12,794 bases of DNA from Bacteroidales bacterium (GTDB taxonomy: Bacteria; Bacteroidota; Bacteroidia; Bacteroidales; WCHB1-69). Positions 1-6,933 of this stretch are shown piece by piece (the stretch's first letter is position 1; every line of letters begins with the position of its first letter). The notes beneath the pieces were generated by a model. The model did not search any database. It was not told the origin of the DNA and worked only from the letters and a program-made list of their open reading frames with translations. Position numbers and translations under genes: made by a program. Location of the stretch: positions 1-12,794 of the forward strand of contig JALNYF010000058.1 of the NCBI GenBank assembly GCA_023229985.1, in the 5' to 3' direction.

Positions 1-7
1 GAGAACA

Positions 8-253
8 TTATTTGTGTATAAAAATCAGTAAGAGGGCTAAAATGACAATCAGCCATATTAAAGTCGATGAGCCAAATTTTTTTTTGGTTCGATAAGTACG
101 CTTTCTGTCCCAGCTGTTATGTATCTGATTGGCAAATTGTTCCTGATTAGAAAGTTTTCTTTGTGAATCTTCCGGTTCTCTATCGGGATTATAATAGCGT
201 GGGCGGTATGTGAAGCGTTTGGGCTCTTGTCTGCTAAAAAAATTAAAAAACAT
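8..253 (-). CDS. Small tail-anchored membrane protein, function unknown
   Basis: An 81-residue protein is read from the ATG at 253-251. The frame could extend 7 codons further to a TTG at 274, but the ATG is the better start because it gives a compact protein beginning MFFNFF. Most of the chain is hydrophilic and strongly basic (RFTYRPRYYNP near the N-terminus, RKRTYRTKKKFG before the membrane segment). It ends in one hydrophobic stretch, STLIWLIVILALLLIFI, at about residues 62-78, followed by HK. This predicts a C-terminal tail anchor with the basic domain in the cytosol. The 'PRYYNP' patch resembles small proteins I recall from Bacteroidota genomes that carry no reliable function. It lies 60 bp downstream of infB on the same strand and could be co-transcribed with it. 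No function can be assigned. Confidence 0.7.
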   Translation of the reverse strand: MFFNFFSRQEPKRFTYRPRYYNPDREPEDSQRKLSNQEQFANQIHNSWDRKRTYRTKKKFGSSTLIWLIVILALLLIFIHK

Positions 254-313
254 AGGTAAACTTTTAATTAACAATAACGTTGAATGTGTCCAAATATTTT
301 GATGTTTATACTT

Positions 314-3300
314 TTATAGCGTTGGTTTTTCTTCATATTCTTCGTAACCTTCCACAATGTCGCCAATTTTAATATCATTAAAATTCTCAATATTCAGTCC
401 GCAATCTTGTCCAACCATTACTTCCTTTACATCATCTTTAAATCTTCTTAAGGAGCCTAATTTTCCGGTATAGATAACGATACCGTCTCGTATCAGACGA
501 ATTTTTGTATTTCTTTGAATTTTTCCGTCTAAGACCATACAGCCGGCGATATTACCCACTTTCGTAATTTTGAAAACTTCTTTAATTTCGATATTACATA
601 GAATTTTTTCGCGGATTTTTGGAGCCAACATACCTTCCATTGAGGCTTTTACCTCATCAATGGCGGCATAGATAATGGAGTAGGTGCGGACGTCGATTTG
701 TTCTTTTTCGGCTAATTTGCGTGCGCCGGAGGAAGGACGTACTTGGAATGCCACAATAATTGCATTAGAGGCAGATGCCAATAGCACATCGCTTTCGGTC
801 ACTTGACCGACCGACTTATGAATTACATTGACTTGAACTTGGTCTGTTGATAATTTCATTAATGAATCGGAGAGGGCTTCTACGGAGCCATCGACATCTC
901 CTTTTACGATAACATTCAGTTCTTTGAAGTCGCCGATAGCGATTCTTCGACCGATTTCGTCCAAGGTGATATGTTTTTGGGTGCGGAGTCCCATTTCGCG
1001 AACCAAGCGGGCGCGTTTTGTGGCGATGGTACGGGCTTCGTGGTCAGATTCACATACTTTAAAAAGATCGCCGGCTTGTGGTGCGCCATCCAAGCCCAAT
1101 AATGCTACAGGGGAAGCTGGTCCTATCGAATTAACATGTTGATTACGTTCATTATAAAGTGCTTTTACTTTCCCGAAACAGCTACCTGCCAACACGGTAT
1201 CTCCCATTTTTAGCGTACCGTTCTGCACCAGAACTTTGGCTACATAGCCTTTCCCTTTATCTAACAAAGATTCAATGACCGTTCCCGAACCCGGGCGGTT
1301 GGGGTTGGCTTTTAACTCTAACATTTCGGCTTCTAACAATACTTTTTCCAACAGTTCATTGACATTGGTTCCGTGTTTGGCATCAATTTCCTGACATTGG
1401 TAAGTTCCGCCCCACTCTTCAACCAAAATATTCATATTGGCTAATCCTTCTTTTATTTTTTCGGGATTGGCGTGAGGTTTATCAATTTTGGTAATGGCAA
1501 ACACCATCGGTACGCCGGCGGCTTGGGAGTGATTGATGGCTTCGATGGTTTGCGGCATGATGGAATCATCGGCAGCAATGACGATGATACAAAGGTCGGT
1601 GATTTTGGCACCACGGGCGCGCATCGCGGTAAATGCCTCGTGCCCCGGTGTATCCAAAAAGGTTATTTTTCTACCATCAGGCAACGTAACTTCATAAGCA
1701 CCAATATGTTGTGTTATACCACCTGCTTCTCCTGCGATGACGTTTGCTTTTCGGATATAGTCCAACAATGATGTTTTGCCATGGTCTACGTGTCCCATTA
1801 CGGTAATGATGGGGTGGCGCGGTCGCAAATCTTCTTCCTTGTCGGCTTCTTGATTTTGCGATGCTTCGCTTTCAATATCCACACCTACAAATTCTACTTC
1901 ATAACCAAATTCTTCTGCCAACAAAGAGATGGTTTCTGCTCCCAATCGTTGGTTAATGGAGACGAACAAGCCTACTGTCATACAAGTGGAAATAATCTGC
2001 GTTACCGATACATTCATTAGGGTTGCCAACTCGTTAGCGGTAATGAATTCCGTAACTTTCAATATTTTCTGCTGTTGCAATTCTTGTTTTTCCAGCTCAC
2101 GGTGTTCTTCCTGATTATGTTGTCTTTTTTCTCTTCTTCGTTTGGCAGACTTGGTTTTGCCAAGGGGTTCCAAACGCATCATGGTTTCTTTGATTTGTCG
2201 TTGGATGTCTTCTTCGGAAATTTCTATTTTAACCTCTGGTTTTTTTAGTTTCTGTCCATCATCTGATTTTCCTCCGGATTTAATGGCAGATGGTTTTATT
2301 CTTTTTCTTTTCTTTTTCTTGGCATCGTTAGCTTGGGCACTGTTGTCTTTTTTAGAGCTTTCTTTCATAGTGGATAAATCAATTTTTCCCATAATTTTGG
2401 GAGATTTTAATTTTTCCACTACCAGTTGTAATTTTTCGTGAGTAGGTTCTGTCGGAGAGGTAGCGGTGGGTTTAGTTTCTTGATCGTTTTTTGTAGTTTC
2501 GGCTTTTTTGATTTCGATCTTATTTTCTTTTTGTTTCGGTTTCTTTTCAAATTGTGACAAATCGATTTTGTCGATAATCTTAACGCTATTAATTTTATCA
2601 ATTACAATATTAATATGTTCGGGTTCCGGTTTGGTTGGGGTTTCCGGTGTGGGGGCAGTGGCTGGGGGCGTTATTTCTTGGGTATCTGTCGGTGTTTCCA
2701 AAATTTCTTCCGGTTGTGCCGGTTCTTCTTTTGTTTCCGGTTCTTTTAGTTCTTTATTATCCTTGGGCAGAACATTTTCAGTCTGAACGAATTGAAATTC
2801 TTCTTTGATTTCTTTGGGTAATTCGGGATCTCGTTCTGGTTCGATTGGGTTTACGGGTTCTTCTTGAACCGGTATTTCTGCAATTTCTGTAGGTATTTCT
2901 GCAGCCTCTTCTTCTTTAATTTTTTTCGATTTTTTCTTGGAAGTAAGGGCGTCAATATCAATAATATCAATAATTTTAGGTTTGGGAAGCTCGACTTTGA
3001 TGGTATGAGTATTAGCCATTTCGATGGTATTTCCCTTGATTAAAACTTCTTCAACGATTTCTTCCTCTGTATTAGCAGGTTGGGTTGGTTGTTCCTCTTT
3101 ATCTGTCGTTGCTTTCGTATATGAATGGTCCAAATCAATTTTTTTGGATTCTTCTTTTACTAATTTTTCGCCACTAAATTCTCTCACCAACACGTCATAC
3201 ATTTCGGGAGTTAGTTTAGCATTGGGACTTTCTTCTATTTCTAATTTATTCTTTTTGAGAAGTGTTACAATGCTGCTCATTCCGACGTTAAACTCGCTGG

Positions 3301-3340
3301 CTGCTTTTCCTAATCGTGGTATTTTCCTTTGTTCGCCCAT
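314..3340 (-). CDS. infB: Translation initiation factor IF-2
   Basis: IF2 is the GTPase that brings initiator fMet-tRNA to the 30S subunit and promotes subunit joining. The protein has 1008 residues, long for the family as is usual in Bacteroidota. It has an N-terminal IF2N-type domain (about 5-58), a long Glu/Pro/Lys-rich linker (about 60-430) with a Lys/Arg cluster, a second IF2N-type domain (about 429-488), the G domain, and the C-terminal beta-barrel and fMet-tRNA-binding domains. The P-loop GHVDHGKT is at 516-523 and DTPGH at 563-567. The guanine-specificity motif reads TKID (617-620) where NKxD is usual. The G5 motif reads DAK (653-655) where SAK is usual. The ATG at 3340 has no Shine-Dalgarno sequence, only an A-rich leader. 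It lies 63 bp after nusA, very probably in the same operon. Confidence 0.98.
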   Translation of the reverse strand: MGEQRKIPRLGKAASEFNVGMSSIVTLLKKNKLEIEESPNAKLTPEMYDVLVREFSGEKLVKEESKKIDLDHSYTKATTDKEEQPTQPANTEEEIVEEVLIKGNTIEMANTHTIKVELPKPKIIDIIDIDALTSKKKSKKIKEEEAAEIPTEIAEIPVQEEPVNPIEPERDPELPKEIKEEFQFVQTENVLPKDNKELKEPETKEEPAQPEEILETPTDTQEITPPATAPTPETPTKPEPEHINIVIDKINSVKIIDKIDLSQFEKKPKQKENKIEIKKAETTKNDQETKPTATSPTEPTHEKLQLVVEKLKSPKIMGKIDLSTMKESSKKDNSAQANDAKKKKRKRIKPSAIKSGGKSDDGQKLKKPEVKIEISEEDIQRQIKETMMRLEPLGKTKSAKRRREKRQHNQEEHRELEKQELQQQKILKVTEFITANELATLMNVSVTQIISTCMTVGLFVSINQRLGAETISLLAEEFGYEVEFVGVDIESEASQNQEADKEEDLRPRHPIITVMGHVDHGKTSLLDYIRKANVIAGEAGGITQHIGAYEVTLPDGRKITFLDTPGHEAFTAMRARGAKITDLCIIVIAADDSIMPQTIEAINHSQAAGVPMVFAITKIDKPHANPEKIKEGLANMNILVEEWGGTYQCQEIDAKHGTNVNELLEKVLLEAEMLELKANPNRPGSGTVIESLLDKGKGYVAKVLVQNGTLKMGDTVLAGSCFGKVKALYNERNQHVNSIGPASPVALLGLDGAPQAGDLFKVCESDHEARTIATKRARLVREMGLRTQKHITLDEIGRRIAIGDFKELNVIVKGDVDGSVEALSDSLMKLSTDQVQVNVIHKSVGQVTESDVLLASASNAIIVAFQVRPSSGARKLAEKEQIDVRTYSIIYAAIDEVKASMEGMLAPKIREKILCNIEIKEVFKITKVGNIAGCMVLDGKIQRNTKIRLIRDGIVIYTGKLGSLRRFKDDVKEVMVGQDCGLNIENFNDIKIGDIVEGYEEYEEKPTL

Positions 3341-3403
3341 ATATTATTTCTTTTTGTTTTTCAATTGTTTACGTTAATGTAGCAGTATGAGTTATTGTAA
3401 GAT

Positions 3404-4648
3404 CTATTCTACTTCCAGTTCTTCTTTGACTGCGGCAATTACTTCATCAACGGTTTCCTCTTCCAAGTCGGTACGTTGGATTAATTCTTCGCGGCTTAGT
3501 TTTAGAATACTTTTAGCGGTATCGCAGCCGATTTTCTTAAATTCATCAATTACCCATTGGTCGAAAATGTCGTTAAATTCTTTTAAATCAACATCTTCTT
3601 CTTCGATAATATCATCTCTGAACACATCAATTTCGTAACCGGATAATTTTCCGGCTAATTTGATATTATAGCCGCCTTTACCGATTGCCAATGAAACTTG
3701 GTCAGGTTTCATATAAACATTGGCGGTTTTGTTTTCTTCGTCGATTTCGATTTCGGTAATTTTAGCAGGATTTAAAGAGCGTGCGATCAATAATTTCGGA
3801 TTAGATGTATAATTGATAATATCAATATTTTCGTTTCTAAGTTCGCGGATGATGCTATGGATGCGGCTACCTTTGAGACCTACGCACGCGCCCACGGGGT
3901 CAATTCTGTCGTCGTAAGATTCCACCAAAACTTTGGCTCTTTCGCCGGGGGAGCGTACCACATTCTTGATGCTGATAAGACCGTCATATACTTCGGGAAT
4001 TTCGGTTTCCATCAATTTCTCCAAGAATTTCGGGGAGGTTCGGGAGATAATGATCAAAGGGGCTGAGGAGCGAATTTCAACTTTTTCCACAACAGCAGAG
4101 ATAGAATCTCCTTTTTTGTAATGATCGGCGGGAATTTGCTCAGATTTGGGCAATACCAATTCAACTCCTTCTTCATCTAAGACCAATATTTCTTTTCTCC
4201 ATACCTGACTTACTTCGCCGGCAACGAGTTCACCAACACGGTGTTCGTATTTTTTATAAATCAAATCTTTTTCATATTCCATGATTTTGGAAATCAGATT
4301 TTGTCGTAACGAAAGAATTTCGCGACGGGCAAAGTCCGACAAACGAATATTTTCCATTACTTCTTCGCCCACTTCAAAGTCCGGCTCAATTTTAATTGCA
4401 TCTGAAAGAGCAATTTGAGTGAATTCGTTTTCCACTTCGCCGTCTTCCACAATCTCTCTATATCTTTGAATTTCCAAATCGCCTCTATCCACATTGACAA
4501 TAACATCAAAATTGGCATCAGGTCCGTATTTTTTCGTCAGTACCGAGCGAAAGATATCTTCCAAAATACGCATTAAAGTCTCTCTCTCAATATTTTTGAA
4601 ATCTTTAAATTCCGCAAATGTTTCTATTAAGTTTAAACGTTCTTCCAT
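3404..4648 (-). CDS. nusA: Transcription termination/antitermination factor NusA
   Basis: NusA binds RNA polymerase and nascent RNA, and modulates pausing, intrinsic termination and antitermination. The 414-residue protein has the standard layout: N-terminal polymerase-binding domain (about 1-132), S1 domain (about 135-202), KH1 with GLKG at 257-260, KH2 with GKGG at 323-326, and a short acidic helical C-terminal region (about 355-414) with a helix-hairpin-helix look. It lacks the two full acidic repeats that lengthen E. coli NusA to about 495 residues. The ATG at 4648 is followed at once by family sequence, so the start is secure. infB follows 63 bp downstream. rimP, which often precedes nusA, is absent; tRNA-Gln and two terminators lie there instead. 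No TAnnTTTG box is visible in the 39 nt between the second terminator and the start codon. Confidence 0.97.
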   Translation of the reverse strand: MEERLNLIETFAEFKDFKNIERETLMRILEDIFRSVLTKKYGPDANFDVIVNVDRGDLEIQRYREIVEDGEVENEFTQIALSDAIKIEPDFEVGEEVMENIRLSDFARREILSLRQNLISKIMEYEKDLIYKKYEHRVGELVAGEVSQVWRKEILVLDEEGVELVLPKSEQIPADHYKKGDSISAVVEKVEIRSSAPLIIISRTSPKFLEKLMETEIPEVYDGLISIKNVVRSPGERAKVLVESYDDRIDPVGACVGLKGSRIHSIIRELRNENIDIINYTSNPKLLIARSLNPAKITEIEIDEENKTANVYMKPDQVSLAIGKGGYNIKLAGKLSGYEIDVFRDDIIEEEDVDLKEFNDIFDQWVIDEFKKIGCDTAKSILKLSREELIQRTDLEEETVDEVIAAVKEELEVE

Positions 4649-4687
4649 TGTTTTGAATATTTAATTATTGTTTTATGTCCTTATTAT

Positions 4688-4711
4688 AAAAAAAGGGACT
4701 GCGTCCCCCTT
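4688..4711 (-). terminator. Intrinsic terminator/possible attenuator in front of nusA
   Basis: On the minus strand the RNA would form GGGAC-GCA-GTCCC (bases 4707 to 4695), extended by two G:U and two A:U pairs, and followed directly by seven U residues (4694-4688). This is a textbook rho-independent terminator. It ends 39 nt before the nusA start codon, so it acts either on tRNA-Gln readthrough or as an attenuator of nusA. A TATAAT hexamer (minus strand, 4688-4683) overlaps the end of the U-tract, but it does not match the usual Bacteroidota promoter consensus. Confidence 0.8.
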
Positions 4712-4725
4712 CAATTCCATCTTAT

Positions 4726-4759
4726 AAAAAACTCCCACTTGTTAGAGTGAGAGTTTTTT
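4726..4759 (-). terminator. Intrinsic terminator downstream of tRNA-Gln
   Basis: The minus strand shows a 9-bp stem, ACTCTCACT paired with AGTGGGAGT (one G:U pair), around the loop CTAACA. A-tracts precede it and a T6 run follows. It starts 1 nt after the tRNA discriminator base, so it almost certainly ends the tRNA-Gln transcript and supplies its 3' trailer. The sequence is nearly symmetrical and could also stop transcription on the plus strand. Confidence 0.8.
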
Positions 4760-4760
4760 G

Positions 4761-4831
4761 TTGACCAACCAGGATTCGAACCTAGACAGACAGTACCAAA
4801 AACTGTAGTGCTACCGTTACACCATTGGTCA
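4761..4831 (-). tRNA. tRNA-Gln (anticodon TTG)
   Basis: The complement folds as a full 71-nt cloverleaf. The acceptor stem pairs TGACCAA with TTGGTCA. The D arm is GTGT/GCAC. The anticodon stem ACAGT/ACTGT encloses the loop TTTTGGT, whose bases 34-36 read TTG, so the tRNA decodes CAA (and CAG by wobble). The T arm is CTAGG-TTCGAAT-CCTGG, and the discriminator is A. CCA is not encoded and must be added after transcription. The 5' U1 start (UGACC) fits tRNA-Gln. A strong terminator follows immediately, and nusA lies 112 bp downstream on the same strand. Confidence 0.95.
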
Positions 4832-4847
4832 TCGCTATTTGAGGTCA

Positions 4848-4855
4848 CAAAAATA
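4848..4855 (-). promoter_or_regulatory. Putative -7 box for tRNA-Gln (TATTTTTG)
   Basis: TATTTTTG on the minus strand matches the Bacteroidota -7 consensus TAnnTTTG. It lies 16 nt upstream of the tRNA 5' end, which would leave a leader of about 10 nt. I see no TTTG -33 element at the usual 19-21 nt spacing. The same 8-mer occurs upstream of two other genes in the window. Confidence 0.5.
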
Positions 4856-5041
4856 CATTTTTTTTCTTATGTGATTCTATTTTTGATATTTTTTTTTACA
4901 GATTTGTTTATTGATTGATTTACAATATATTACATTAAAAACGATAAGATTTTTTTTGGCAATAATTTAAAAATGGCTTACTCTTTGTAGCTCTTTCATT
5001 CATGATTTTGAAAAAAAAGTATATTTTTTCGCAAAAAACAG
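4856..5041. other. AT-rich intergenic stretch with long A/T tracts, no gene seen
   Basis: Between the T9SS-CTD gene and the tRNA promoter the DNA is very AT-rich, with several homopolymer runs of 8-9 bases on either strand (for example near 4858, 4889, 4951 and 5010). A minus-strand T6-GCG-A6 hairpin just after the stop at 5042 is too weak to call a terminator with confidence. No coding region or RNA gene is recognisable. The tracts may simply bend DNA or supply upstream promoter contacts. Confidence 0.5.
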
Positions 5042-6208
5042 CTATCGAATCAAGACAATTTGTCCCTTGTCAACATGTTTTTCTCCGAGTGGATCGCGAT
5101 AAGTGATGACGTAAAAATAGGCTCCGTGTGGTAATTTTTTTCCATCTGTGGTTCCGTCCCACCCCTCCATAACGGAATTGGTTTTAAACAGGATTCGGCT
5201 GGCAGGATCAAAAATGATACACTCATAATTCGTAATTCCCATCGGCGCATGCACCATGAACTCATCATTTAATCCATCACCATTGGGCGTAAATGCCGTT
5301 GGCACAAAAAGTTTACAATCAAAAACATCCACTCTGATATAAATCATGGTATCTTTTCCTTCCAGCGTGGTGATGTCTGCATAAAAGATGGTAAAATCTT
5401 CGGGATAAACCGTTATGTAGGGTGACACAATCCCCGTACTCCATCGCACTTTACCTGCATTTTCAACATACAGCACCACTTCCGAATTTCTGCATACCGA
5501 TGTATCTTTGCTATAATGTAATATTCCCACTTTTGTCCTCACAATTGAATCGGGAGAAGTAGGGAATCCATTGTCAGATAGTGATTTATCAGAAGATATA
5601 AGTGATTCAGAATGGCTGATGTCGGTAGGAACAACATGGGAAACCTGGTCATCCGATGCTTGGTTGTCCTTGGAGATGGGCAATGAGGGCTGACTCTCTT
5701 CGTTGGGAATTATTGCCGGTTTCTCATTAATAGACAGGCTTTTATTGTCAAGTGGTTCGGATGCGGAAATATTATTTTTCTCCGGATGAAGAGAAACTAT
5801 CGAAGAAAGCGTCGAAGGATCGTTATGGTTTACCGGACTTTGGGTGTTATTCATCTCTGAAGGAACAGCAGGAGAGGCATGATTTGATTCTGCGTCCGCG
5901 ATTTCTGCCTGCTTACTTGCGGGGGCAGCAGTCGGTTGTGAAGGAGTGGTTTTTGTAATAACTTGTTGAATATCCGATTTATTATCGGCATTTGATGGGG
6001 CAAAAAAGTGAATAGCCGTCAAAATAACGACCGTTAAAACTGACAGGGTGATGCCGGCATAGATGGAGAATCGGCGTATTTGATGTTTGCGATTAAATTT
6101 TAGAAGAGAAGAATCCTTTTGGATACTCTCCCATAAATGGGCAGGGGGAGTTTGCTGATAATTGGCAAATTTCTCCCTATATATTTCTCCTATCTCTCTT
6201 TCTTTCAT
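5042..6208 (-). CDS. Anti-sigma-like membrane protein with type B T9SS sorting domain
   Basis: The 388-residue protein has an unusual layout. Residues 1-46 are hydrophilic, with a PPAHLWESI motif (21-29) like that in cytosolic heads of Bacteroidota membrane proteins encoded beside ECF sigma factors. One transmembrane segment follows at about 48-70, with an RR pair before it. Residues 71-225 are a Ser/Pro/Asn/Asp-rich low-complexity linker. About 225-300 look like an Ig-like domain (DTSVCRNSEVVLYV, RWSTG). The C-terminal 90 residues are a type B gliding-motility/T9SS sorting domain, with FTPNGDGLND (N309-D315) and GWDGT, ending in QIVLIR. The ATG overlaps the sigma-factor stop (ATGA, 4 nt), so translation is probably coupled. 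A role as the cognate anti-sigma factor or envelope sensor is inference. Such gene pairs occur elsewhere in Bacteroidota, but I know of no characterised example. Confidence 0.85.
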   Translation of the reverse strand: MKEREIGEIYREKFANYQQTPPAHLWESIQKDSSLLKFNRKHQIRRFSIYAGITLSVLTVVILTAIHFFAPSNADNKSDIQQVITKTTPSQPTAAPASKQAEIADAESNHASPAVPSEMNNTQSPVNHNDPSTLSSIVSLHPEKNNISASEPLDNKSLSINEKPAIIPNEESQPSLPISKDNQASDDQVSHVVPTDISHSESLISSDKSLSDNGFPTSPDSIVRTKVGILHYSKDTSVCRNSEVVLYVENAGKVRWSTGIVSPYITVYPEDFTIFYADITTLEGKDTMIYIRVDVFDCKLFVPTAFTPNGDGLNDEFMVHAPMGITNYECIIFDPASRILFKTNSVMEGWDGTTDGKKLPHGAYFYVITYRDPLGEKHVDKGQIVLIR

Positions 6209-6783
6209 TTTTCCGATTTATTTCTATCTGTATAATATTTTAATTCTGTTCCAAAATAATTTTCAATTTTTTTTTTCAACGCCCGTTTTGCCTTAAAGAG
6301 TTGGGAACGCACCGTACTGTAAGTTCCGCCGGTCATTTCAGCAATTTCAAGATGGGAATAGCCGTCAATTTCATAAAGATTAAAAATTGTACGATAACCG
6401 TCCGGCAACTCATTGATGAATTGTAATAAAACGGACTCTGACAAAAAATCGTTTTCTTTAATTCTCACGTCCGTAATCACTCCCTGCATTTCATCAACAT
6501 CAACGGCAAATCCCGTTTTTACTTTCAGATGATATGCATTAATTGCCGTATTCACGGTTATTCGCTTAACCCAAGCCTCCAAAGAACCAATTCCTTCGTA
6601 TGACCCGATGTTAGTGAAAATCTTCACGAAAGAATCGTGCATAATATCTTCCGCATCTTCCTTATTTTTCGCATAACGCACACAAATACCCATCAAAACA
6701 GCAGAAAATTTTTGATATAACATTTCCTGATACCGCGGTTCTCCCTCCTTGCATTTGCGTACTAATTCACTTTCACTAATCAT
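6205..6783 (-). CDS. RNA polymerase sigma-70 factor, ECF type
   Basis: The 192-residue protein has the two core ECF regions. Region 2 is at about 21-87 (KNKEDAEDIMHDSFVKIF, then GSLEAWVKRITVNTAIN). Region 4 is at about 117-174 (ELPDGYRTIFNLYEIDGYSH), with a helix-turn-helix at about 142-169 ending STVRSQLFKAKRALKK. There is no region 1 or 3, which fits an alternative sigma factor directing RNA polymerase to a small regulon. The ATG at 6783 gives the right N-terminus. The stop overlaps the start of the downstream T9SS-CTD membrane protein by 4 nt, the usual arrangement of a sigma with its anti-sigma. A vegetative-type -7 box lies upstream. I see no obvious separate ECF-type promoter in the leader of about 90 nt, so autoregulation is not evident. 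Confidence 0.93.
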   Translation of the reverse strand: MISESELVRKCKEGEPRYQEMLYQKFSAVLMGICVRYAKNKEDAEDIMHDSFVKIFTNIGSYEGIGSLEAWVKRITVNTAINAYHLKVKTGFAVDVDEMQGVITDVRIKENDFLSESVLLQFINELPDGYRTIFNLYEIDGYSHLEIAEMTGGTYSTVRSQLFKAKRALKKKIENYFGTELKYYTDRNKSEK

Positions 6784-6878
6784 TAGAAGTCAACGCTTTT
6801 AAACCTGACAATGATTTTGATAAAATGTTGCCTCACTCCAATTCTCATTTACCATATTGTCGGGGCTGTTTTAATGCG

Positions 6879-6886
6879 CAAAAATA
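6879..6886 (-). promoter_or_regulatory. Putative -7 box for the sigma/T9SS-CTD operon (TATTTTTG)
   Basis: TATTTTTG on the minus strand matches TAnnTTTG. It would start transcription near 6872, giving a 5' leader of about 90 nt before the sigma-factor ATG. No TTTG is found 19-21 nt upstream. The box is identical to those before tRNA-Gln and the 10326 gene. Confidence 0.45.
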
Positions 6887-6933
6887 CAAATAATCATGGC
6901 TGCGCGATCCATAACTAAAATCTCTTTATTAAT

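Noticed and set aside
254..274. TTG start giving 7 extra residues on the small tail-anchored protein
   Set aside because: An ATG in the same frame at 253 is closer to the expected start, and nothing supports the extension.
924..3638. Several plus-strand open frames of 60-117 codons opposite infB and nusA
   Set aside because: They lie antisense to clearly conserved proteins, have low-complexity Ser/Phe-rich translations and no family sequence. They are codon-composition shadows.
5003..5038. T6-GCG-A6 hairpin after the T9SS-CTD gene
   Set aside because: The stem is purely A:T and unstable. It may help termination but cannot be supported on its own.
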